From positions 186,001 through 250,000 of the forward strand of contig NZ_JAEUAV010000006.1 in NCBI RefSeq assembly GCF_019511605.1: a stretch of DNA of 64,000 nt. The letters are read 5' to 3'. The stretch is from Paraburkholderia phenoliruptrix (GTDB lineage Bacteria > Pseudomonadota > Gammaproteobacteria > Burkholderiales > Burkholderiaceae). The notes under the pieces were generated by a model. It was given only the letters and a program-made list of their open reading frames with translations, had not been told where the DNA came from and ran no database searches. The translations under genes and the position numbers were made by a program. Of the stretch, positions 8,931 through 16,511 are shown in pieces (position 1 is the stretch's first letter; the number at the start of each line of letters is the position of its first letter).

Positions 8931-9977
8931 GGCCGGCGTCACCATTTGCCAAGGCAAAGTCATGGACGCCATGAACGGAACGAGTGATTCGTCGTTGCCG
9001 TAGTCGATGCGCGGCGCAACCTGTTGCGTAGCGCGCGTTAGCGTTACTGTGCCGGAGTTCAAAGGTAGGCCGTAGAAGCCGCTTCCGTTTTCGCTGGCAA
9101 ACGCTTCCAGGTGCGCGAGTGCGCCCTCTTCGTCGAACACGGTGGCGTACGCCTCCAGTGCAACCGGCGCGCTGAAGATCCCCGCACATCCGCACGCGGA
9201 CTCCTTGAACGTGGCCGCGTGCGGCGCAGAGTCCGTTCCCAGAAAGTACGACCGCGAACCTGAGATCGCCGCGCGGCGCAATGCGAGTCGATGCCGCTCG
9301 CGCTTGAGCACAGGCAGGCAGTAGTGGTGAGGTCGCAAGCCGCCCGCGAACATGGCATTGCGATTGAGCAACAGATGCTGCGGCGTGATGGTCGCGGCAA
9401 GACGGCCGCTTGTGTCGTTGTCGATAAAGGCCACAGCATGCTCTGTGGTGATGTGTTCGAGAACGACCTTTAGCGCAGGAAAAGAGCTCAATAAAGGCTG
9501 CAGCGTCCGTTCGATAAAGACCGCCTCGCGATCGAATACGTCCACTTCGGGGTCGGTGGCTTCGCCATGAATCAGAAGCGGCATGCCGATTTCCTGCATG
9601 GCCTCCAGCACACGCGCAATCTTCGCGGTGGACGTCACGCCATACTCCGAATGCGTCGTTGCGCCGGCGGGGTACAGCTTCGCAGCAGTGAAGACGCCGC
9701 GCGCGTGCCCCTCGCGAAGCTCGTCCGGTTCGCTCGTATCGCATAGATAACACGTCATTAACGGTTCGAACGGAACGCCAGCGGGCAATGCAACGCGGAT
9801 TCGCTCGCGATAAGCGGCCGCGTCGCGCCATGTCGTCACGGGTGGCTTAAGGTTGGGCATGACCACTGCGCGCGCGAACTGACGCGCGGTAAAAGGCAAT
9901 GCCGTGCGCAGCAGATCACCGTCACGCAGATGAAGATGGAAATCGTCAGGGCGGCGCAGCGTCAAATGTTCTGTCAT
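8916..9977 (-). CDS. pyrC: dihydroorotase
   Basis: Zinc amidohydrolase of 353 residues, the length of the class II PyrC type, interconverting L-dihydroorotate and N-carbamoyl-L-aspartate. Visible metal and substrate residues include HLHLRDG (HxH pair), the carboxylated Lys in AAKLYPAGATTHSEYG, LLIHGE, VLEHIT, and the catalytic Asp in GTDSAPH. It is the last gene of the orotate operon, 24 bases after the ureido-acid hydrolase. Next to a ureido hydrolase and class 1B PyrD/PyrK, and without pyrB, pyrE or pyrF, it probably runs in the hydrolytic (catabolic) direction here. Confidence 0.93.
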   Translation of the reverse strand: MTEHLTLRRPDDFHLHLRDGDLLRTALPFTARQFARAVVMPNLKPPVTTWRDAAAYRERIRVALPAGVPFEPLMTCYLCDTSEPDELREGHARGVFTAAKLYPAGATTHSEYGVTSTAKIARVLEAMQEIGMPLLIHGEATDPEVDVFDREAVFIERTLQPLLSSFPALKVVLEHITTEHAVAFIDNDTSGRLAATITPQHLLLNRNAMFAGGLRPHHYCLPVLKRERHRLALRRAAISGSRSYFLGTDSAPHAATFKESACGCAGIFSAPVALEAYATVFDEEGALAHLEAFASENGSGFYGLPLNSGTVTLTRATQQVAPRIDYGNDESLVPFMASMTLPWQMVTPASSTA

Positions 9978-10001
9978 GGCAAGGCGAGAATGCGCTTTTA
10001 C

Positions 10002-11327
10002 TCATAGACGTTGAATGGTCTCGGCCAGCACGCCGACGCCCAGCATGAAGTCGGCGATATCCATCGCTTCGCGCGGATTGTGCGAACCGTGCTCGTTGCG
10101 CACGAACAGCATGCCGCTCGGCACGCCTGCGTTGGCGAACAATGCGGCATCGTGGCCGGCGCCGCTTGGTAGCGTGGCGAACGGAATGTCGAGGCGCGCG
10201 CAGGCATCCGCGAGCGCTGCGCGCAGATGCGGGTCCATTAGCGCAGGCGCACTGGCGAGACACCGGTCGAAGTCGAAGCGCACGCCGCGCTCGCGCGCTA
10301 TCGAATTGCATTCGGCAAGCAGCAACTCGTGAAATACGCTGAGCGTATCGGTGCTTTCGCTGCGTGCTTCGAAACTGAAATGCACCTGGCCGGGAATCCG
10401 CGAGATCGAATGTTCTTCCTGATCGGTGGAGACAATGCCCGTGGTCACTACCAGATCGACACCGCGCTCAACCAGCTTGCGCCAATGCTCGTCCAGGCGC
10501 GTAATGAGTTCCGCAACGGCAAACATCGCATCGTGACGCAAATCGCGCGGCACCGCGCCCGAGTGGCCCGCTTCGCCAATGCAGCTAATGGAGTTGTGCC
10601 GCACATTGCCGCGAATGCCGGACACCACCGCAACCGGCAGGTTGCGCGCGACCATGACCGGCCCCTGCTCGATATGCAGTTCGAGGTACGCGTGCGCGGC
10701 GCGAATATCGAAGAGCGGCTTGCCCGCACGCACGGCGTCGACATCCACACCCGCTGCCGCCATGCACTCGGCGAGCGTGCGGCCATTGCTGCGATGTTTC
10801 ATCTCCAGATCGTCGCGCTTGAGCCTGCCGAAGAGCGCGCTCGAACCCATGTACGCCTTGCCGAACCAGGCGCTTTCCTCACCGCGTAATGCGATGACTT
10901 TGAGCGGACGCGCCGACGCCTCGCCCGCACGCCGTTGCGCGACGAGGCACAGCAAACCCGCGATGATGCCGGCGAGACCGTCATAGTTGCCGCCGTGCGG
11001 CACCGAATCGAGGTGGGAACCGACCCACACCGCGGGCGTGCGCTCATCGCAATCGGGTAGCCCGAAAACGAGGTTGGCTGCGCGGTCCACTTGCACGGTG
11101 AGGCCCTCGTTCCTTGCATATTCAGTGAGCGCGCGTGCCGCCGCGGATTCGCTTTCGCCGTAGCTCTCGCGCGTAATGCCCACGCCGTCGAACGAAAGCG
11201 CGCGCAGTTCGCTGAACCACTGCTCGGCAAGCGGGGTGAGCTCGCTCAGTGCAATGGCGCCGCCATTCGCGAGCCGGTCGGATGGGGAAACAGGCTCCGC
11301 ATGCACAGCTTCAATTTTCGCGTTCAT
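10002..11327 (-). CDS. M20-family Zn hydrolase, probable N-carbamoyl-L-aspartate (ureidosuccinate) amidohydrolase
   Basis: Hydrolase of 441 residues of the hydantoinase/carbamoylase (AllC/HyuC/beta-ureidopropionase) family, which splits N-carbamoyl amino acids into amino acid, CO2 and ammonia. Metal-site motifs are VGSHLDSVPHGGNYDG, LRGEESAWFG and ELHIEQGPV. The reading frame is open far upstream, but the ATG at 11327 overlaps the pyrD stop (ATGA) and gives the family length. It lies between pyrD and pyrC, so N-carbamoyl-aspartate is the expected substrate and L-aspartate the product. The family is firm; the specificity is inferred from context. Confidence 0.88.
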   Translation of the reverse strand: MNAKIEAVHAEPVSPSDRLANGGAIALSELTPLAEQWFSELRALSFDGVGITRESYGESESAAARALTEYARNEGLTVQVDRAANLVFGLPDCDERTPAVWVGSHLDSVPHGGNYDGLAGIIAGLLCLVAQRRAGEASARPLKVIALRGEESAWFGKAYMGSSALFGRLKRDDLEMKHRSNGRTLAECMAAAGVDVDAVRAGKPLFDIRAAHAYLELHIEQGPVMVARNLPVAVVSGIRGNVRHNSISCIGEAGHSGAVPRDLRHDAMFAVAELITRLDEHWRKLVERGVDLVVTTGIVSTDQEEHSISRIPGQVHFSFEARSESTDTLSVFHELLLAECNSIARERGVRFDFDRCLASAPALMDPHLRAALADACARLDIPFATLPSGAGHDAALFANAGVPSGMLFVRNEHGSHNPREAMDIADFMLGVGVLAETIQRL

Positions 11328-12301
11328 GAGTTGTCGACCACCGCGCCTTCTTCGGTTCGATCCATGCAAAAACGCGCCCAGCGCTCGCCCAGTTGCGCGT
11401 CGAGTTCCACCTTTCCGACAAGCGACGCAAGCGACTCGATACCGTAGTCGACGCAATAGCGCCCGAGGCCGTCGATGATCTTCTGCATCACGCCGGGATC
11501 GCGAAACGACGCCGTGCCGACCTGCACCGCACTCGCGCCGGCCAGCATGAATTCCACCGCGTCCTCGGCATTCTGAATGCCGCCGCACCCAATGACCGGA
11601 ATCGATATGGCGCGGTAGCACTGATGCACGAGACGCAGCGCGATGGGCTTGATAGACGGCCCCGAAAGACCGCCCATGACGTTGCCCAGCGAAGGCCGAC
11701 GGGTGCGCACGTCGATTGACATTCCGAGCACCGTGTTACCCATCACCACGGCGTCCGCGCCGGCATCTTCGACCGCCTTGGCGACCTGCGCGATGTTGCC
11801 GGCATTCGGCGTGAGCTTGACCCACAGTGGATGGCGCGTGCGGCGCCGCACAGCGTCCACGACCTGCCACGCGGTTTGCGGGTCCATGCCGAATGCCATA
11901 CCGTCGGCCTCTAGATTCGGGCATGAGATGTTTGCCTCGATGGCCGCAACTTCCGGCAACGACAAATGTTCGCATGCCGAAGCAAAATCGACGGCCGTAT
12001 CGGCCGACACCGATACGACAACCGGCGTTTCGAAACGCGTGTAAGCAGGCAGCACGTGCGCGAGATAGTAGTCGAGCCCACGGCTCGGAATGCCGATGGA
12101 ATTCAGCATGCCGTTGCTGGTCTCGGCGACGCGCGGCGTCGGGTTGCCAGGACGGCTCACCGGCGAGACACTTTTGATGACGAGCGCACCGAGCCGGTTC
12201 AGATCGAGCGCTTCACGATACTCGATGGCGAAGCACCCGGAGGCCGGCATCACAGGATTGCGCAGGCTCACATTGCCTACGCGTACGTTGAGATCAGGCA
12301 A
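11324..12301 (-). CDS. pyrD: dihydroorotate dehydrogenase, class 1B (catalytic subunit)
   Basis: FMN enzyme of 325 residues with a TIM-barrel fold. The catalytic base is a Cys in EANISCPNLE, as in class 1 enzymes; the membrane class 2 enzymes usual for proteobacterial biosynthesis use Ser. Other motifs are NPVMPASG, GMLNSIGIP, WVKLTPN and VIGCGGI for FMN phosphate binding. It overlaps pyrK by 8 bases upstream and the ureido hydrolase by 4 bases downstream. With PyrK it would form the NAD-linked PyrD2K2 complex, able to reduce orotate with NADH. Its C-terminal extension of about 20 residues past the usual end is unexplained. Confidence 0.92.
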   Translation of the reverse strand: MPDLNVRVGNVSLRNPVMPASGCFAIEYREALDLNRLGALVIKSVSPVSRPGNPTPRVAETSNGMLNSIGIPSRGLDYYLAHVLPAYTRFETPVVVSVSADTAVDFASACEHLSLPEVAAIEANISCPNLEADGMAFGMDPQTAWQVVDAVRRRTRHPLWVKLTPNAGNIAQVAKAVEDAGADAVVMGNTVLGMSIDVRTRRPSLGNVMGGLSGPSIKPIALRLVHQCYRAISIPVIGCGGIQNAEDAVEFMLAGASAVQVGTASFRDPGVMQKIIDGLGRYCVDYGIESLASLVGKVELDAQLGERWARFCMDRTEEGAVVDNS

Positions 12302-13148
12302 AGTCCACCTCCCCTACTACGTCGCGAATGGCAAACACGGGGCCCTCACGGCAAACGCGCTGGAATTGCCGCGTGTGGCCGTCGTCGAACATTCGTACGC
12401 AAGACAGGCATACACCCATGCCGCATGCCATGCGCTGCTCCAGCGCAACCTCCCCGGCTATTTCCGGATACTCGCTGAGCAGATGCTGCAACAACGCGAG
12501 CACACGTTGCGAGCCGCAGGTGTAGACCGCATCCGGGCGGTCACGCTCGATCAGCGTGCGCAGCAGCGTCTCCATGCGTGGCACGGAAGAGGTGCCGTCG
12601 CTGTCGAACACGCAATGCGTGTCGGCCTGCGCGCCGCGCAAAAACGCGTCCTTCATCAGGTCCTCCGGTGTGCGCGCCGACATCACGATCGTCAAACCGA
12701 CGCCCGCGCTCCCGGCACGTTGCACAAGCGGCGCCATGGTCGCCAGACCCACGCCGCGTGCGACCAGCAACAACCGACGTGCATGCCGATCCAGATGGAA
12801 CGGCCGGCCGAGCGGCCCGACCATCGACATGGCGTCACCCACCTCGAGTTGCGCGAGCGCGCGCGTGCCGAGCCCCGTAACGTTGTAGAGAAACTCGACA
12901 TCGCCCGCGTCCGGGCCCATACCGTAGACGCTCATCGGCCGCAGCAGAAACGGTTGGTGCTCTTCCGACACCGGGCATTTCAACTGATAGAACTGCCCCG
13001 GCTGCGTCGCATGTGCAACGGGTTCGGCCGCACGTACCCGCAAATACCGGTAACGGCGATTGACAGCACGGTGTTCGACCACCTCGCAGGCATGCGCGCT
13101 CACACTGGCTTCCCACGGCCCCGCACACGAACATGGTTCGGCATGCAT
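12294..13148 (-). CDS. pyrK: dihydroorotate dehydrogenase electron transfer subunit
   Basis: FAD and [2Fe-2S] protein of 284 residues, the partner of class 1B PyrD, carrying electrons between NAD(H) and FMN. It shows the flavin motif LRPMSVYG, a nucleotide-binding region around VARGVGLATMAPL and YTCGSQRVL, and a C-terminal cluster motif MACGMGVCLSCV with a fourth Cys in RVCREGPVF. An ATG at 13163 is in frame, but a strong AAGGAGGA lies inside that extension, 6 bases before the ATG at 13148, so the latter is preferred. It follows the MFS gene by 82 bases. Confidence 0.93.
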   Translation of the reverse strand: MHAEPCSCAGPWEASVSAHACEVVEHRAVNRRYRYLRVRAAEPVAHATQPGQFYQLKCPVSEEHQPFLLRPMSVYGMGPDAGDVEFLYNVTGLGTRALAQLEVGDAMSMVGPLGRPFHLDRHARRLLLVARGVGLATMAPLVQRAGSAGVGLTIVMSARTPEDLMKDAFLRGAQADTHCVFDSDGTSSVPRMETLLRTLIERDRPDAVYTCGSQRVLALLQHLLSEYPEIAGEVALEQRMACGMGVCLSCVRMFDDGHTRQFQRVCREGPVFAIRDVVGEVDFA

Positions 13149-13230
13149 GGCGTCCTCCTTCATCCGATTTACTTAGTGCTTCAAACGCGGGGCAATGTGG
13201 TGCCCCGTTGCAATGCTGGGTCACGGCGCG

Positions 13231-14478
13231 TCATTCGAGCGCCGCGCCTTTCAACTCGGGGATCAGCACGAGCGTGGCCACCATGTCGAGCACGTATAGC
13301 GCCGCGAGCAACGCAATCGCAATCTGAAACGAGTACTGAGCGGCGAGCGCGCCGACCACCAGCGGTCCTAGCCCGCCAATTGCACGGCCCACGTTCCACA
13401 GCACGTTTTGCGCGGTGGCCCGCACCGCTGTCGGATACGCTTCGGACATCAGCGTGCCGTATCCACCCACCATGCCGTTGACGAACATGCCCATCAGCGC
13501 GCCGGCCCAAAGCATCGTGACCGGATCGGACAGCCGCGAATACACGAGCACCATGACCACCGCGCCGATCTGATAAAGAATGAAAGTGGGCTTGCGACCA
13601 ATGCGGTCGGCCAGATGACCGAAGAGCCACACGCCGGCCATCATGCCGAGAACCGTAACGGCCGTCCAAAGACCCGAGCGTGTCAACGAAAAACCTAGTT
13701 GTTTGGAGAGGAACGTCGGCATCCAGATCATGATTCCGTAGTAGCCGAAGTTCTGAACCGAACACAGAATCACAATGCCGAGGCTCGTGCGCGCGGCACG
13801 CCCGTTGGCGAACAGCAGCCCAAAGCGGCTCGCGGTACGCGCCGGCTGCTGGCTTCTCACGAAGACCTCCGGTTCATGCAACTTGTTGCGCAGCACCCAG
13901 GCGACCACTGCGGGCAACACGCCCACGGCAAACATACCGCGCCAACCAATGTGCAGAAGCAGCAGCGGCGTGAGCAGTGCCGCGAGCAACACGCCGCTTT
14001 GCCAACCGAGTGCGACGTACGACGAGACCCGCGCGCGTTTGCTCGCCGGCCACGCTTCCGCAGCGAGCGCCATGCCAATGCCGAACTCGCCGCCCAGACC
14101 AATTCCGGCGATGGTCCTGTAGGCGAGCAAGTCCCAGAATCCCTGCGCGAACGCACATAGGCCGGTGAATACCGCGAACAGAAGAATGGTCCACGTCAGC
14201 ACACGTACGCGGCCATACCGGTCGCTCAGTGCGCCGAAAATCACGCCACCGGCAACCGCGCCGATCAACGTCCACGTGACGAGCGCGCCGGCCTGCTGGC
14301 CGCTCAAGTGCAAAGCGGCGGAGATGGCTGGCAACATGAAGCCGAGAATCAGCAAATCGAAACCGTCCATCGCGTAGCCGATTGCGGAGCCGGCCAGCAC
14401 TTTCCACGCATAACGGGATACGTGCTCAGCGGTTTGTGCCGCTGGCGCGGCTGTCGAAGATTGAAGGCTTGCTTGCAT
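13231..14478 (-). CDS. MFS transporter, aromatic acid:H+ symporter-like
   Basis: Twelve-helix permease of 415 residues. Motifs include DGFDLLILGFMLPAIS in helix 1, GALSDRYGRVRVL (the MFS motif between helices 2 and 3), GIGLGGEFG and GHLADRIGRKP. The acidic DGFD in helix 1 is typical of the aromatic acid:H+ symporter group (PcaK/MhpT-like), which moves aromatic carboxylates. In an operon with orotate-degrading enzymes the best guess is an orotate or related heteroaromatic acid importer. GGAAAG lies before the ATG. It is the second gene of the operon, after a 138-base gap. Confidence 0.85.
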   Translation of the reverse strand: MQASLQSSTAAPAAQTAEHVSRYAWKVLAGSAIGYAMDGFDLLILGFMLPAISAALHLSGQQAGALVTWTLIGAVAGGVIFGALSDRYGRVRVLTWTILLFAVFTGLCAFAQGFWDLLAYRTIAGIGLGGEFGIGMALAAEAWPASKRARVSSYVALGWQSGVLLAALLTPLLLLHIGWRGMFAVGVLPAVVAWVLRNKLHEPEVFVRSQQPARTASRFGLLFANGRAARTSLGIVILCSVQNFGYYGIMIWMPTFLSKQLGFSLTRSGLWTAVTVLGMMAGVWLFGHLADRIGRKPTFILYQIGAVVMVLVYSRLSDPVTMLWAGALMGMFVNGMVGGYGTLMSEAYPTAVRATAQNVLWNVGRAIGGLGPLVVGALAAQYSFQIAIALLAALYVLDMVATLVLIPELKGAALE

Positions 14479-14616
14479 GATCTTTCCGGTGCGTGAGGGG
14501 GGGACTTCTCTGACGGCGCATGAGGTCTCGCGTCGAACGATGCTCGCACGGGTTTCATTTTTTGGACAATAGCCCCATGCGGCCAGGCGTCAAAAAAGCG
14601 CTTGATGGTTGCAGCG

Positions 14617-14940
14617 TCACACGAACAGGTCGGCTGACATCTGCGCTGCGAAGCGGTTGAGCGCGGACAGCAGCGCGCTATCCGATGCGCCGCTGGCATC
14701 GCTCAGTTCTCGCGCCTGCGCGCGCAGGTCGGCGAGAAACGCGCGCACGGTATCGTTGGTCACGGCCACGCCCTCCTGCCGCTCGGTAAACGTTGCCGCG
14801 GCCTGAGCGAGCAGAATCAGCGCTGCCGATTCCCGCCCCTGCGGCGCGGCCGCATCCCGGCATTGCGCGGCGAACCGGTGAATGTCCGAAAACCCGACGA
14901 TGTCCTGCGAAAGCCATTGGGCAGCAGTTTGAAGATTCAT
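14617..14940 (-). CDS. 107-aa protein of unknown function, first gene of the orotate operon
   Basis: I do not recognise this family. The product is small, has no signal peptide or membrane helix, and looks all-helical (Ala, Gln, Arg and Leu rich, e.g. ALILLAQAAATFTERQ). It is supported as a gene by an excellent AAAGGAG ribosome binding site 8 bases before the ATG and by the palindromic operator and promoter directly in front. Being first in an operon with an MFS permease, PyrK, PyrD, ureido hydrolase and PyrC, it could be a chaperone, a small regulatory subunit or a binding protein for the pathway. No function is claimed. Confidence 0.7.
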   Translation of the reverse strand: MNLQTAAQWLSQDIVGFSDIHRFAAQCRDAAAPQGRESAALILLAQAAATFTERQEGVAVTNDTVRAFLADLRAQARELSDASGASDSALLSALNRFAAQMSADLFV

Positions 14941-14954
14941 CTGAATACTCCTTT

Positions 14955-14970
14955 GTCTAAATATTTAGAC
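14955..14970. promoter_or_regulatory. perfect GTCTAAATATTTAGAC operator of the orotate operon
   Basis: This 16-base sequence is a perfect palindrome with the same GTCTA/TAGAC arms and 6-base spacing as the sites at 8209 and 16241. It ends 14 bases before the start of the 107-aa gene and overlaps the predicted -10 box, so a bound protein would block transcription. Confidence 0.7.
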
Positions 14971-14995
14971 TACTCGCGCATGTTGCAGATTGCAA
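14967..14995 (-). promoter_or_regulatory. predicted promoter of the orotate operon
   Basis: On the minus strand TTGCAA (14995-14990) and TAGTCT (14972-14967) are separated by 17 bases, matching sigma-70 spacing. The -10 box shares six bases with the edge of the palindromic operator, and the implied leader is very short. This is a prediction from consensus only. Confidence 0.4.
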
Positions 14996-15064
14996 GCGCC
15001 GATTTGGTGGGACTAACCCCGAGCATTTCCCGGGTCTCGCGAAAAGCGGTGCGTTCATGAGGCG

Positions 15065-16120
15065 TCAAAAGCGCGTTCTGATGCCGGCGCCATACGTCAC
15101 GCCCGTGGATTGCCTGCTGAAATGATCGAGCTTGATTGCGGTGTACAGGTCAGTGCGTTTGGACAGCGGATAGTCGTAACCAAGCGCACCGGTGCTGCGA
15201 TGTTCGCCGTTGCCGAGGCTGCCGCTCGAGCGCGTATAGGCATAGCTGGCCATCAGCGTGCCTACGTCGATGGGTACGGCCGCGCCGATCTGCGCTGTGT
15301 CGCCGTGAAAATTGCCGCCGCGCGAGCGGTTCTGGATGTCCATGTACTGCACGAACAGCTTGACCACCCGCAGGTCGTATGACGCATCCAGTTGCACGGT
15401 GCTCTGGCTGCGCAGCCCAGGCACGGTGGCAAGCGCGTTGCCGAGATCGCCGGCGCTTACGCTGAAGTTGACGTACTGGTAGATCGCCGCGGCCGCGAAT
15501 GGCCCGCGCGTGAAATTCGCATTGACGCTCCACTTCTTCGCACCATTCTGGCCCGCCGTGTTGCCGAGCGCATACAAGAGCCCCGCATTGAACCCCGCGA
15601 ACGTGGGACTGGTGTAGGCCACCGCGTTATTCCATGCGGAATCGCCGACCACGCCTTCGGTGCCGAGGCCCTTGAAGGTGTGGAAGATCATCGGCGAAAA
15701 CGTGTATGAATTGAACAGCGGATTGAACTGGATGGTTGCCAGATAGAGCGGCGTGGTGATGCGGCCGGCTCGCAGTTGGCCATACTTCGTCGATAGCCCG
15801 ACAAATGCGTTGCGCGAAAAGAAGCTGTCGCCGGCGTAGCGCCCATATGAGCCGTTCTGCGGCTGGAAATAGCTCTCCAGCACGAAGAAGGCCGAATTGC
15901 CGCCGCCCAGGTTCTCGGTACCGCTCAAGCCCCAGAACGACGTCGACATTCCCCCGCCCTGTTCGACCACTGCGGCATGGCCGCCGGGGTTCTTCACCGA
16001 GCCGACGAAAACGTCCGCCAGGCCGTAAAAGGTGACGTTGGACTGCGCGCGCCCCGATTGCGCGCCTGCTGCGAGGCACACGGCCAGCAAAGCCGACCAG
16101 TGATAGCGTTGCAACTTCAT
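15065..16120 (-). CDS. Gram-negative porin (Burkholderiales type)
   Basis: Outer-membrane trimeric beta-barrel porin of 351 residues. The signal peptide (MKLQRYHWSALLAVCLAAGA...) is probably cleaved after GRAQS, the mature protein starts NVTFYGLADVFVG, and the last residue is Phe (GAGIRTRF), the barrel-assembly signal. An ATG 16 codons upstream is in frame, but GGAGGAGAG lies right before the ATG at 16120. The gene carries the GTCTA-N6-TAGAC palindrome 121 bases upstream, so it probably supplies outer-membrane entry for the substrate of the neighbouring orotate/Rieske genes. Confidence 0.93.
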   Translation of the reverse strand: MKLQRYHWSALLAVCLAAGAQSGRAQSNVTFYGLADVFVGSVKNPGGHAAVVEQGGGMSTSFWGLSGTENLGGGNSAFFVLESYFQPQNGSYGRYAGDSFFSRNAFVGLSTKYGQLRAGRITTPLYLATIQFNPLFNSYTFSPMIFHTFKGLGTEGVVGDSAWNNAVAYTSPTFAGFNAGLLYALGNTAGQNGAKKWSVNANFTRGPFAAAAIYQYVNFSVSAGDLGNALATVPGLRSQSTVQLDASYDLRVVKLFVQYMDIQNRSRGGNFHGDTAQIGAAVPIDVGTLMASYAYTRSSGSLGNGEHRSTGALGYDYPLSKRTDLYTAIKLDHFSRQSTGVTYGAGIRTRF

Positions 16121-16240
16121 TGCCTTCTCTCCTCCGGTCCTTGTTGGCCGGTGCGTTTTGGCTTGCATGGGTTATGCGCCCGCTCACGCAATGCATCGCG
16201 TAAGCGGCGCTTCGTTTCGACGACAGCGAGCGCCTGTTCA

Positions 16241-16256
16241 GTCTATTTTTATAGAC
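16241..16256. promoter_or_regulatory. GTCTA-N6-TAGAC operator upstream of the porin
   Basis: GTCTATTTTTATAGAC has perfect 5-base arms and the same T-rich centre as the copy at 8209-8224. On the porin strand the centre reads TATAAAAAT, which could itself be part of a -10 region. Site identity is seen directly; repression is inferred. Confidence 0.65.
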
Positions 16257-16385
16257 TTAACAGGCATGGCATGGCCAACCGGAACGCGCTCGCGAGCTCC
16301 GGGTGAAGGCGAAACCGCAGCGTCACCCCTTGGTCTCTCAGGCTCGCCGATCTGCCGTCTACATTAAAATACACGAGACAAAAAG

Positions 16386-16410
16386 ATAGACAAGCGTTTC
16401 ATCTGTCTAT
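16386..16410. promoter_or_regulatory. everted GTCTA half-sites upstream of the XRE regulator gene
   Basis: ATAGAC (16386-16391) and GTCTAT (16405-16410) are reverse complements separated by 13 bases. They use the same half-site as the three palindromes but point outward. They lie 102 bases before the XRE start and may serve autoregulation. This is weaker than the palindromes because the arrangement differs. Confidence 0.4.
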
Positions 16411-16511
16411 CGACGTTCGCCCGCACATGACGCAGAATGCCCGCCACAGCCGCTGTCAGTGCGACGAGGACAACCCGCCCGGGTATATTTAAGTAAACGA
16501 CGAGGGCTTGA

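Larger units (their letters stand above)
16121..16511. other. divergent regulatory region between porin and XRE regulator
   Basis: No gene is seen in these 391 bases. They hold the porin-side palindrome (16241-16256), the everted half-sites (16386-16410) and an AT-rich GGTATATTTAAGTAAACGA patch just before the XRE start. The layout fits a divergent, autoregulated control region. Confidence 0.6.

Noticed and set aside
8916..13148. pyrC, pyrD and pyrK as ordinary pyrimidine biosynthesis genes
   Set aside because: pyrB, pyrE, pyrF and carAB are missing here. The operon instead has a ureido-acid hydrolase, a permease and a dedicated regulator, which fits catabolism better.
12090..13481. 463-codon plus-strand frame across pyrK and pyrD
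   Set aside because: It spans the opposite strand of three genes in different frames and has shadow-like composition.
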